Counted from the stretch's first letter, positions 14,704 through 22,553 are shown. The stretch is DNA of 64,000 nt from Prevotellaceae bacterium UBA4301 (GCA_002395775.1 DGUV01000056.1:121390-185389), one strand, 5' to 3'. Numbers and translations are program-made. Notes: a model not told the origin generated them from the sequence alone.

Positions 14704-16893
14704 ATGAAACGCCTAATCATTCTCCTTTTAATCCTTCATCCTTCATCCTTCACCCTTCACCGCCTGCTGGCCCAGCCCCATGTCGAGGCAGCTTTCAAGG
14801 CATTGGTGCTGGAGGCCAACGAAGGGCAGATGCCCGAGGAACGACTGATGGAAGGGGGCTCAGATTCCCGTTTTACGCTCGTAATGCACCAGTCCTTCAC
14901 GCTCCCTGTCGAGAAGTATAGGCTGATAACGGACATGTATAAGGCCATGGACGACGATAGCGCGATGCGCACACAATACCGCCTCCACGACGCATTCTCG
15001 GGGCGTGAGTGGCGTTTGGATATAGAGACGCCGCACTTCGTCCTGCACGAACAGTCCGAAGAGTCAGTAAACAACCTGATGGGAGGCTTCTTCGTTCCCG
15101 AGAAGAGCCCCTCCCCAATCCCTCCCCGAGGGGAGGGCGTAAATACTGCTGCCTCCCTAATATCCAAAGACCAAAGTCAAGGGGATAAGTCATCATCTTT
15201 AGAACATTCCAAGCCCCTCCCTCGGGAGGGGAATGGGGGTGGGGTCACTTTATATCGCTACTACGTCCTATCGTATCAGGAAGACATGGAGGGCTATCTG
15301 ACGGGATCGGTAGAGCGCATCACCTTCGACGCTGATACGCAGGAGCCTAACATCCAGCAACCTTCGACCCCGAAGTACCAGGCCCTGATAGACGCCATCA
15401 ATGCCTTCGGTGCCGATGACAAGGTATTCATGCGGCGCAATCTCAGTGAACGTCGCGCCGCAGCCACGGGACAATGGACCCACATCTACAACACCATCGG
15501 CTTCAACATGCCCCTCGACGACGAGGTGCGCCTGCTGGGACCGCTCTGGAAGGCCTTCCTCAACGAGCAGAAACACGCTTACCGTTCGCTCAACAAGCCT
15601 GCGGGACAAGTGGCCAGCGACGTGCAGGTGGTCTACGACGAGCAGGGCCATACGCTCGGACTGGGCTTACAACAAGACTGGAACATCACGTACGTGTACT
15701 TCAATGACGAGGACTTTCCGCAGAACAGGTACGTCTATGCCCTTTGGTATAAGGCAGACGTTCCGCGCCAAAGGATAGTGGGTGAGCTCATCAAAATTAA
15801 CACCCTGCGCCCCGAAGGCGGTACGGTCAAGTGGCCCTTCGTTCAGCGGACGGTACCTACATACCTGTGGAAGGCCCCCCTATATCCCGCGGCAATGGGC
15901 GACATCGTCCCGAATCCCGATGGTGATGGATATAAGGCTTCGCTTTATCCCTTATATGCCTCGTCGCCCAACTTCGCCCAGATGCAACGCATCGTGGCTG
16001 ACCTTCCCGGCCTTGACATGCAGCCCCTGCGCTTTATGCTCGACACCCTGCTGACGCGTCGCAATATGGAACGTACCGCCCTCGATACGGAGTTGAGGGA
16101 CATTGAAGAGCACTATCGCGAGTCGCTCCAAGGACTGTCGGGCATGCTAAAGTTTAACATCAAGGCCGAAGAATTCCAACGCATGACCCCTCAGGAACGT
16201 GTGGATTTCAACGAACAGGCTCGCAAGGCATACCAGGAAGAACTAGACCGCGTGAACAGCATGTATAAGGAATATCTCAGCAACATCTCCCGTCGTCACC
16301 CCATCGAAGACCTGAACATCTTCCGTCGTGACTCTATGCCCAGCGACGTGTTCCGAGCCACTTTTGGTGCGCTGACTATGGCCTACCGGGGCGATGCCTC
16401 GGAGCGCGACGCCCAGGTGGCCGAACGCCTGCGCCAGATGGCCGAGATGGCCGCCGACGAAGCCCCGCGCTCCGTGCGCCTGGGGATGTATCAGAAGCTG
16501 GACAGCATCATAAACCTGCGTCACCCAAACCTGCCCGGCAACCTGCTTTCGCCCTCGCGTCAGGCCCTCGCCGAGGCAGTGATGGCCCTCGATGTCCAGC
16601 CCGCTGTGCCCCAAAGCCCTGCGACCTACCGCGCCACCGTCACTAAGGACCTTAAAGACTCTAAGGACCTTAAAGACCTTAAGGTCAGTAGGGTCGACCC
16701 CGACCATGTCACGCTGACGCTGCCCAATGGCAATAGCATCACCGCCGGCAAGATTAGGGTGAACCCCTTCAAGGGTAGTGTCCTTGGCATCCCTGGCGCT
16801 AAGATGACCGTCCGCCAGGGCAAGCGCATGGTGCGCCGAGCCGAGCGTCGTCTGCGCCGCATGGTGCGTAGGGCTGACCGATGGATGGAATAA
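14704..16893 (+). CDS. large exported protein of unknown function
   Basis: 729 residues I do not recognise. It starts with a signal peptide (MKRLIILLLILHPSSFTLHRLLA, cleavage near LLA-QP) whose core is encoded by four ATCCTTC-like heptamers. The body is acidic and mixed alpha/beta, with helical, lysine/glutamate-rich parts at about 460-560 (LKFNIKAEEFQRMTPQERV). Two copies of the palindromic repeat add SPSPIPPRGEG (about 135-145) and KPLPREGNGGGV (about 170-182). A KDLKDSKDLKDLK repeat lies near residue 650, and the C-terminus is strongly basic. It follows the sigma/anti-sigma pair on the same strand and could be part of its regulon; that is inference. Confidence 0.75.
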   Translation: MKRLIILLLILHPSSFTLHRLLAQPHVEAAFKALVLEANEGQMPEERLMEGGSDSRFTLVMHQSFTLPVEKYRLITDMYKAMDDDSAMRTQYRLHDAFSGREWRLDIETPHFVLHEQSEESVNNLMGGFFVPEKSPSPIPPRGEGVNTAASLISKDQSQGDKSSSLEHSKPLPREGNGGGVTLYRYYVLSYQEDMEGYLTGSVERITFDADTQEPNIQQPSTPKYQALIDAINAFGADDKVFMRRNLSERRAAATGQWTHIYNTIGFNMPLDDEVRLLGPLWKAFLNEQKHAYRSLNKPAGQVASDVQVVYDEQGHTLGLGLQQDWNITYVYFNDEDFPQNRYVYALWYKADVPRQRIVGELIKINTLRPEGGTVKWPFVQRTVPTYLWKAPLYPAAMGDIVPNPDGDGYKASLYPLYASSPNFAQMQRIVADLPGLDMQPLRFMLDTLLTRRNMERTALDTELRDIEEHYRESLQGLSGMLKFNIKAEEFQRMTPQERVDFNEQARKAYQEELDRVNSMYKEYLSNISRRHPIEDLNIFRRDSMPSDVFRATFGALTMAYRGDASERDAQVAERLRQMAEMAADEAPRSVRLGMYQKLDSIINLRHPNLPGNLLSPSRQALAEAVMALDVQPAVPQSPATYRATVTKDLKDSKDLKDLKVSRVDPDHVTLTLPNGNSITAGKIRVNPFKGSVLGIPGAKMTVRQGKRMVRRAERRLRRMVRRADRWME
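14731..14758 (+). repeat. heptamer repeat encoding part of a signal peptide
   Basis: Four head-to-tail units ATCCTTC, ATCCTTC, ATCCTTC, ACCCTTC inside codons 10-19, giving HPSSFTLH in the hydrophobic core of the signal peptide. Confidence 0.75.
15107..15138 (+). repeat. GC-rich palindromic repeat, copy 7 (in frame)
   Basis: Side arm GCCCCTCCCC, then palindrome CCCTCCCC-GAG-GGGAGGGC, read as SPSPIPPRGEG: the same frame and peptide as copy 3 in the preceding gene. Confidence 0.82.
15213..15246 (-). repeat. GC-rich palindromic repeat, copy 8 (in frame, reverse orientation)
   Basis: Palindrome CCCCTCCCTC/GGGAGGGG followed by side arm AATGGGGGTGGGGT, read as KPLPREGNGGGV. Confidence 0.78.
16644..16686 (+). 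repeat. AAGGACCTTAAAGAC-type repeat inside a gene
   Basis: Repeated AAGGACCTTAAAGA units, themselves partly palindromic around CTTAAAG/CCTTAAGG, encode KDLKDSKDLKDLK near the C-terminus of the large exported protein. Confidence 0.7.
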
Positions 16894-16945
16894 GGTTAAT
16901 ATTGCATACATTTAGGTTTTAGTTAAATAAGGAATGCTCGAGCCA

Positions 16946-16978
16946 GCCCCATGCTGCCCGTGACGGGTCGCATGGGGC
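16946..16978 (+). terminator. likely terminator after the large exported protein
   Basis: GCCCCATGC (16946-16954) pairs with GCATGGGGC (16970-16978), with an inner CCCG/CGGG stem. Only a weak T-rich tail (ATGTTTGTT) follows. It lies 53 bp past the stop codon, ahead of the next gene. Confidence 0.6.
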
Positions 16979-17061
16979 ATGTTTGTTAAATGATGTAAAT
17001 CCTGACGGTATGTCGGAACTTTTGTGTATCTTCGCGTTCAGAATCATAATTTTCATACCCT

Positions 17062-17748
17062 ATGAAACGCAGATACCCCCTCATGCTGATGTTTGTGTTC
17101 GGCCTCCTGGCCGTATGGACGAGCGTGCAGAGCTACAAGATAGCCCAGCGCGAGATTACGAACCAACTGACCGAAGCCCTGCTCCTGACGCAGGCAGATG
17201 CGCCGCGCGACTGGCTCTCCACCGACACCATCCGGCAGTTCCGCTCCCACATACGTCAGCCCGAACTCAGGGCTTCGGCCGGCCTGGCCCTGTATGCCGG
17301 CGATGCCGACGACAGGTCGAGGGGGCTGCAGAGCCGTGCCCTCAGCATCACGTCTTCGGTGCGTGCGCGCGGCTACCTCGCCTACAGTGCGTGGCAAGTG
17401 TGGTGGATGTCCGACCAAAGGCTCTCGGCCCTCATGGCCCTGCTCATGTTCTTGAGCATGGGAGCTTCGCTGTGGAGGGTGCCGACCAAAGTCGGGGCGA
17501 CAGAGTCTGAAGGCAGGTTCCCTCGGCTTACACCGATGCAGGAACAGTTGGTCGGTCTGTTGATGTCGACCCCCGGACGTGAATTGTCTAAGCAGGCGCT
17601 GTGCCAAGCCTTGTGGCCCGGAAAGCCCGATGCCAGCGAGACACTCTACACCCTTGTCCGCCGCACGAAGCAGGCCCTGGAGGCCGACGGGCATGTGCAT
17701 ATCCGTTCGGTGCGCGGGCGTGCCTACCAGATAGATATCGAAGACTGA
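17062..17748 (+). CDS. membrane-bound winged-helix transcriptional regulator
   Basis: 228 residues. The N-terminal helix (about 7-25, LMLMFVFGLLAVWTSVQSY), an extracytoplasmic stretch (about 26-115) and a second transmembrane helix (about 120-138, LSALMALLMFLSMGASLW) lead to a cytoplasmic C-terminal DNA-binding domain of the OmpR/PhoB winged-helix type (about 155-226: LTPMQEQLVGLLMSTPGRELS, LYTLVRRTKQALEADG, IRSVRGRAYQI). There is no receiver domain, so signal sensing would be by the periplasmic loop, as in ToxR/CadC-type one-component regulators but with the DNA-binding domain at the other end. It lies 33 bp before the GH20-like gene and may control it. Confidence 0.8.
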   Translation: MKRRYPLMLMFVFGLLAVWTSVQSYKIAQREITNQLTEALLLTQADAPRDWLSTDTIRQFRSHIRQPELRASAGLALYAGDADDRSRGLQSRALSITSSVRARGYLAYSAWQVWWMSDQRLSALMALLMFLSMGASLWRVPTKVGATESEGRFPRLTPMQEQLVGLLMSTPGRELSKQALCQALWPGKPDASETLYTLVRRTKQALEADGHVHIRSVRGRAYQIDIED

Positions 17749-17781
17749 TTTCCCATTCATTTCCTCACTCCTTCACTTCCC

Positions 17782-19416
17782 ATGAAACGCTGGCTCACGT
17801 TCCTGCTCACCTTCTCACTTCTCCACTTCCCTCTTCTTCATTCCTTTTCGTCCTCCCTGCCACGAGGCATCGTGATGGTGGACGTGTCGCGCCACTTCAT
17901 GCCCCTGTCGTTCCTTTATCGTCAGGTCGATGAGCTGGCGCGCTACGGCATTCCCGCCCTGCATCTCCACCTCACCGACGCCGCAGGTTGGCGCATGGAG
18001 ATAAGGAAGTATCCCGAACTGACCGATCAAGGGGCATGGCGAACCGCCCCCCTGTGGCAGGACTGGTGGAATGACGGTCAGCGCCGTTACGCCGACAAGG
18101 CTACGGGCTACGGTGGCTACTATACGCAGGACGAGTTGCGCCATCTGGTCCGTTACGCTGCAGGGCTTGGTGTCTCCATCATCCCCGAGATAGAGTTTCC
18201 CGGCCACTCCGAGGAGGTCACCGCCGCACTGCCCTGGCTTTCGTGCACTGGGGAGGCATATACGTCGGCCGACTTCTGTATCGGTAACGACTCCACCTAT
18301 ATGTTCATGGAGGACGTGCTGCGCGAGGTGTGCGACATCTTCCCCTCGCCCTTCATCCATCTGGGCGGCGACGAAGCCGGGGGAATTCATTGGAGGACGT
18401 GTCCCCGATGTCGCGGCATGAAGCAGTCCGATGCCATGTTGCGCCTCAATGCGATTGTGAGGCGTCTGGGTCGCACAATGATATGCTGGGACGAGGTCTA
18501 TACGGGAGGACTGCGCGACACCTCCGTAGCCATCATGGTCTGGCGTTCGCCCGACACGGCCCGCGAGGCCCTGTCGTCAGGCCATCAGGTCATCTACTGC
18601 CCTGCGCGTTATTGCTACCTCGACAAGTACCAGGATGCCCCTTCCACCCAACCTCGTGCCATGGGCGGCTACCTGCCTCTCGACAGCCTCTATTGTCATC
18701 TCATCTCCGAAGACGTGCCTCCCGCCTCCCTTGCCCTCTGCCTCTGGACCGAGTATGTGCCCACAGAAGAGGATGCCGAACGCATGCTTTGGCCCCGTGC
18801 CCTGGCTCTGGCCGAGGCTCTGAAACCGGAGCCACGCAGTTCTAAGGCTTTCCGCCGATGGGCCGAACGGGAGACGCGCAAGCTCCGCGCCCGTGGCGTC
18901 CATGCCTTCGACCTCGACCATGAGACGGGGCAGCGAACTGCCTATACCTCCCGAGCCCGGCACTTGGCACGCGGGGCACGTGTCACCTACAAGACCCCGT
19001 TCCATTCTCTCTATCCCGCCGCAGGTGCCGCCTCGCTGACCGACGGATGGCAGGGCGGATGGGCCAATACCGACGGCCGATGGCAAGGCTTCCTCGGGGC
19101 TATGGACCTGACTATTGACCTTGCGAAGCCCAAACGTCTGCGTAGCATCGATATGACCTTCCTCCAGAGCCGTGGGGTGGAAATCTACCTGCCCTCCCGA
19201 TTCACGGTCAGCGTAAGCAACGACCTCCAGACGTGGACTCCCCTGACCGACCAGCCCCATGCTTCCGACCCGCGGCCCGATGTCCTCCATACCTTCCGTT
19301 GGCAGTCGCCTGGCCCTGGCACACCGTCCCCCGGTCCTGTCCGTTACATCCGTATCGAAGCCCGGCCTGATGCCTTAGGCGGTTGGCTCTTTGCCGATGA
19401 GGTAGTCGTGCACTGA
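17782..19416 (+). CDS. secreted GH20-like beta-N-acetylhexosaminidase
   Basis: 544 residues with a signal peptide (about 1-25). The catalytic barrel starts almost at once (RGIVMVDVSRHFMPLSFLYR) and carries the GH20 landmarks HLHLTDAAGWRMEI, IIPEIEFPGH and HLGGDEA with the catalytic D197-E198 pair. Residues about 410-544 resemble a discoidin/F5-8-type sugar-binding domain (FTVSVSNDLQTWTPLTDQPH). The N-terminal GH20b domain that usually precedes the barrel is missing. It likely removes terminal GlcNAc/GalNAc from host or plant glycans in the periplasm or at the surface. Its stop codon is inside a hairpin shared with the convergent DUF4252 gene. Confidence 0.87.
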   Translation: MKRWLTFLLTFSLLHFPLLHSFSSSLPRGIVMVDVSRHFMPLSFLYRQVDELARYGIPALHLHLTDAAGWRMEIRKYPELTDQGAWRTAPLWQDWWNDGQRRYADKATGYGGYYTQDELRHLVRYAAGLGVSIIPEIEFPGHSEEVTAALPWLSCTGEAYTSADFCIGNDSTYMFMEDVLREVCDIFPSPFIHLGGDEAGGIHWRTCPRCRGMKQSDAMLRLNAIVRRLGRTMICWDEVYTGGLRDTSVAIMVWRSPDTAREALSSGHQVIYCPARYCYLDKYQDAPSTQPRAMGGYLPLDSLYCHLISEDVPPASLALCLWTEYVPTEEDAERMLWPRALALAEALKPEPRSSKAFRRWAERETRKLRARGVHAFDLDHETGQRTAYTSRARHLARGARVTYKTPFHSLYPAAGAASLTDGWQGGWANTDGRWQGFLGAMDLTIDLAKPKRLRSIDMTFLQSRGVEIYLPSRFTVSVSNDLQTWTPLTDQPHASDPRPDVLHTFRWQSPGPGTPSPGPVRYIRIEARPDALGGWLFADEVVVH

Positions 19417-19438
19417 GGCTGCGATATAGCCTCAGTGC
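19410..19438. terminator. hairpin between convergent genes
   Basis: GCACTGAGGCT (19410-19420) pairs perfectly with AGCCTCAGTGC (19428-19438), overlapping the GH20 stop codon and lying 15 bp from the end of the convergent DUF4252 gene. No T-run is present on either strand, so it is a stem-loop with likely, not certain, terminator function. Confidence 0.55.
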
Positions 19439-19452
19439 AGTGTCGTAACTAT

Positions 19453-19911
19453 CTATTGGTTTGCGGTAAATTGCTTCATGTCCTCCAGGGTGATGGTGCC
19501 GGAGATGTTGATGATGCTGAGTTCCGTGTCCCCGACGGTGAACAGGGCAAACTCGCTCTTCCCGCCTTTGAGGGCCCGCTGGTAGATGACCACGCGCTCG
19601 CCGTCTTCGTTCATGCGCATCATCTCTTCATAGCCGTTCTTCCCGTAGGCGGCTTGCGCGTCGCGTTTAATTTTCTCCACCAGACCTCTGTCCTCGCAGT
19701 TCATGATGCGTATGTTGTCCATCTTGCCTGCCATGCGGCCCAGCTTCTTGTCCCCCAAAGCTGCGAATCCGCCTGCCAAGTTGAGCATGGCCTTGGATAC
19801 GAAGACGGTGCTGACGCCTTTGGTATCTTCGTACTTGTCGAATACCTCTTTCTGTGCTTGTGCCCCGGTGCTCAGGAGCATCATCAGGGCGAATGTCAAT
19901 AACTGCTTCAT
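19453..19911 (-). CDS. DUF4252 exported protein (second copy)
   Basis: 152 residues with a signal peptide (MKQLLTFALMMLLSTGAQAQ) and the DUF4252 pattern seen in Bacteroidota: VFDKYEDTKGVSTVFVSKAML, then MAGKMDNIRIMNCED, and a C-terminal LSIINISGTITLEDMKQF. No biochemical role is known. It is the last gene of a minus-strand set (DUF4252, sigma, anti-sigma, DUF4252) and is a clear paralogue of the protein at 20776-21222. Confidence 0.88.
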   Translation of the reverse strand: MKQLLTFALMMLLSTGAQAQKEVFDKYEDTKGVSTVFVSKAMLNLAGGFAALGDKKLGRMAGKMDNIRIMNCEDRGLVEKIKRDAQAAYGKNGYEEMMRMNEDGERVVIYQRALKGGKSEFALFTVGDTELSIINISGTITLEDMKQFTANQ

Positions 19912-19937
19912 AGTCTTAATGTTTTTTTTGTCTGTAT

Positions 19938-20276
19938 TTATTCTTCTATTAGTCTAAGTCCTTTGTTCAGGCTTTCCGAGAAGGCCACGAGTGCACGTTC
20001 GGCCTGTTGCTCGGTGTGGCGGTAGGCCATGAAGGCCATGCCGAAGAGGATGAGCAGCGAAGCCGCCACCCCCATAATCCATCGCCTCATGACGATGCGG
20101 CCCCGTCGCCGTGTCGTTTTTTCCACACGGTTCCATCCGTCAATCTCTCGGCTCAGGCTTTCTTCGAGACCTCGCGGCGCGTTTTGCTCGAAGAAGTCGT
20201 GCAGCCGTCGTTCCTCTTCCTCCGTGGTTTCGGCGCGGAGATACCGGTTCAGCAGTTCATTTGTCATATCCATCAT
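19938..20276 (-). CDS. small membrane anti-sigma-like protein
   Basis: 112 residues: an N-terminal helical part typical of Bacteroidetes anti-sigma partners (LLNRYLRAETTEEEERRLHDFF), a basic RRRGRIVMRRW segment, one transmembrane helix (about 66-86, MGVAASLLILFGMAFMAYRH) and a short outer tail. It overlaps the upstream ECF sigma gene by 20 nt (11 nt if translation starts at the ATG at 20267). Position and architecture suggest it holds that sigma factor inactive; no direct evidence. Confidence 0.75.
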   Translation of the reverse strand: MMDMTNELLNRYLRAETTEEEERRLHDFFEQNAPRGLEESLSREIDGWNRVEKTTRRRGRIVMRRWIMGVAASLLILFGMAFMAYRHTEQQAERALVAFSESLNKGLRLIEE

Positions 20277-20769
20277 GGGTCAGTTTTCTAAAGTTCTCTC
20301 TTATGGTCTTACGGGCACGGCTCAGCAAGGCTCTGACGTTCACCTGCGTAAGCCCCGTCGTCGTGGCTATTTCGTCGTAGGGGCGGTCTTCTATGTCGCG
20401 GAGGGTGATGACCCGGCGCTGCCTTTCCGGCAGTTTGTCGATGAGCCTGCGGGCCTGCAGGGCCTGGTCGCGCAGCTCTGCTTCGTAGTATAGGTCGTCG
20501 GCCGAGGGCAGGAGGCTGACGTCACCTGGCAGCGATGTCTCTGTGTGACGCACACGGCAAAGGTCGACGTACCTCCTCCTGACGAGCTGTAGGCAATAGG
20601 CCTCTGCGTTCCCGATGTCAGGCAGTTGGTCGCGCTGTGTCCATAGGCGTAGGAAGACGTCCTGCACCAGATCCTCGGCTTCCTCCCTGTTCTCCGTCAG
20701 TCGCCATGCGGCCCAATAGAGCCGACGGCCCAGGGGAAGGAACCTCTTCTTGAACTCACTCGCTTCCAT
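20257..20769 (-). CDS. ECF-type RNA polymerase sigma factor
   Basis: 170 residues with region 2 (LYWAAWRLTENREEAEDLVQDVFLRLWTQRD) and region 4 (LPERQRRVITLRDIEDRPYDEIATTTG) complete, as in the Bacteroidetes ECF factors paired with small membrane anti-sigma proteins. It starts 6 bp after the upstream DUF4252 gene and ends inside the anti-sigma-like gene, so all four genes are probably one operon. Confidence 0.93.
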   Translation of the reverse strand: MEASEFKKRFLPLGRRLYWAAWRLTENREEAEDLVQDVFLRLWTQRDQLPDIGNAEAYCLQLVRRRYVDLCRVRHTETSLPGDVSLLPSADDLYYEAELRDQALQARRLIDKLPERQRRVITLRDIEDRPYDEIATTTGLTQVNVRALLSRARKTIRENFRKLTHDGYDK

Positions 20770-20775
20770 ACTCCC

Positions 20776-21222
20776 TCAGTCTGTCAGGTCAACTACCTGT
20801 CCCAGGTCCTCCAATGACAGTTGACCAACAACATTGACAATAGACAGTTCCTCGTCGATGCTCAGGATGGCATATTCGTTTTTCCCGCCCTTTCGGTTGC
20901 GATGGTATATGCTCACCACCTCCCCATCGTCGTTAACTTTCACCATCTCCTCATAGCCTCCTTGCTTGTAAGCGGCCAGGGCATCGGCCTTAATCTTCTG
21001 GGCCATTGCCTTTTCTTCGCACGAGAGTACGCGAATGTCTCCCAACCGTTTGGTCAGCATCCTCACATCTTTGTCCATTCTGCCAGCCAACCGCATCAGC
21101 ATCTTCGGTACCTTCACGATAGTCACTCCTTCCTGTCCTTTGTACTTCATGAATACGTCCTTTTGCGCATAAGTCCCTAAGGACATCAGCATGCACAAGG
21201 CAATAGTCGCTATCTTTCTCAT
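20776..21222 (-). CDS. DUF4252 exported protein (first copy)
   Basis: 148 residues with a signal peptide (MRKIATIALCMLMSLGTYAQ) and the DUF4252 core (VFMKYKGQEGVTIVKVPKML, LSIVNVVGQLSLEDLGQV). It is the first gene of the sigma-factor block; its paralogue ends the block. The sigma gene begins 6 bp later. The arrangement suggests that the exported DUF4252 proteins are targets or modulators of the sigma pathway (inference). Confidence 0.88.
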   Translation of the reverse strand: MRKIATIALCMLMSLGTYAQKDVFMKYKGQEGVTIVKVPKMLMRLAGRMDKDVRMLTKRLGDIRVLSCEEKAMAQKIKADALAAYKQGGYEEMVKVNDDGEVVSIYHRNRKGGKNEYAILSIDEELSIVNVVGQLSLEDLGQVVDLTD

Positions 21223-21320
21223 TGTTCTTTCGTCTTGGTTAATACTTGTTTCGACTGCGCACTCAATAATTCAGACGAAACAACAAGGCATTTTGTGACA
21301 TGAATTGTCGTAATTTTCTC

Positions 21321-21364
21321 AAAAAATACACTCGGCAGGAATCCGTGGTGATTCTGCCGAGTGT
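21321..21364 (-). terminator. Rho-independent terminator of the cyd operon
   Basis: On the minus strand ACACTCGGCAG...CTGCCGAGTGT forms an 11-bp stem, extended by GATTC/GAATC with one bulge, and is followed by six T (A-run at 21321-21326 on the plus strand). It lies 44 bp after the cydB stop. Confidence 0.88.
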
Positions 21365-21407
21365 GTATGTCACGTTACGTCCCCCAAGTTATTCTCGTTT
21401 TGGGGGC

Positions 21408-22553
21408 TTAATACGCGTGGTCGTGGTTTATCTCGTCCAACGTTATCTCCTTCCGGTCGATGGCTGCCCATGCGTATGCGATGTAGGCCACGACGAAGGG
21501 CACCAACAGACTGACCCAAAACATCGTACGCAGGGTGAATTCGCTCGACGAGGAGTTAGCCATCGTCAGCGAACTCTGCAGGTCTGCCGTCGAAGGGTAG
21601 TAGGCTGTGTTGTTCCATGCCGTCAGCAACAGCAGCACCGTCACCGTAACCACCGTGCCGAAGCCTGCGGGCCATATCCCGTGGGTGTATGTATGGGAGA
21701 CGATGGTGCGGACGATGCCATAGAGCACGAACACTACGCCGATGACCAGCATCACCAGCAGGGGCCACATCTCAAGGAGGTTATGCAGATACTTGTAAGG
21801 TTCCATCGATACCACCCCCGTCGATGGGTCGACGGCATACCCCTCGCCCAGCAGTACGTGCCCCAAGAAGGCTAAGAACAGCACCACGAACCCCAGGCTC
21901 GTGCCTATGATACGGACGGAACCTCGCGACCGCAAGTTCTCGTCGGCAACGTTGTTCATGACGTAAAGTATGCCCAGCGTACGTGCCAACTCTGCCACGG
22001 CAAGGCCGAAGACAACGTTCCACGGATTCAGCAGGGCATCGAGCCCATGCGAGGCATTTGCCCAGCGACTGATAATGGGCGTGGCCACGCCATCTATGAT
22101 GTTTTCGCGCTCAACAATGAAGTTTGAACCCGTGAAGAACGTAGCCACGGCACCCCCTAAGAGCAGGGGACCCAGTACCCCATTCAGTACCAATAGGTAG
22201 CGGAACGTATTGGTACCAAGCAGGTTTCCTAACTTGCTTTGGAACTCATAGCTGACGGCCTGCAGCACGAAGGAGAAGAGGATGATCATCCAAAGCCAGT
22301 AGGCTCCGCCGAAACTGGTGGAGTAGAAGAGGGGGTAGGATGCGAAGAACGCACCACCGAAGGTTACGAGCGTCGTGAACGTAAATTCCCACTTCCGCCC
22401 CGTGGAGTTTATAATCAGCCGACGTTCGTCCTCGGTACGTCCCCAGGAGAAGATTAGGGAGTTGGCCCCCTGCACGAACATAAGAAAGACGAGCAGCGCC
22501 GCAAGCAGTGCCACTACAAAGCACCAGTAATGCTGAAGAAATGCGTAAGTCAT
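21408..22553 (-). CDS. cydB: cytochrome bd oxidase subunit II
   Basis: 381-residue polytopic membrane protein of the CydB family, partner of CydA in the quinol oxidase that reduces oxygen to water at low oxygen tension. The N-terminal FLQHYWCFVVALLAALLVFLM and GRTEDERRLIINSTGRKWEF segments and the repeated hydrophobic helices fit. It overlaps the cydA stop by 4 nt, and a strong terminator follows. In a strict or nanaerobic Bacteroidales cell it would scavenge oxygen. Confidence 0.95.
   Translation of the reverse strand: MTYAFLQHYWCFVVALLAALLVFLMFVQGANSLIFSWGRTEDERRLIINSTGRKWEFTFTTLVTFGGAFFASYPLFYSTSFGGAYWLWMIILFSFVLQAVSYEFQSKLGNLLGTNTFRYLLVLNGVLGPLLLGGAVATFFTGSNFIVERENIIDGVATPIISRWANASHGLDALLNPWNVVFGLAVAELARTLGILYVMNNVADENLRSRGSVRIIGTSLGFVVLFLAFLGHVLLGEGYAVDPSTGVVSMEPYKYLHNLLEMWPLLVMLVIGVVFVLYGIVRTIVSHTYTHGIWPAGFGTVVTVTVLLLLTAWNNTAYYPSTADLQSSLTMANSSSSEFTLRTMFWVSLLVPFVVAYIAYAWAAIDRKEITLDEINHDHAY

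Noticed and set aside
14030..15246. Intrinsic terminators or attenuators
   Set aside because: The G+C palindromes lack T-runs, lie inside continuous reading frames and occur in both orientations with a shared side arm, which fits a repeat family better.
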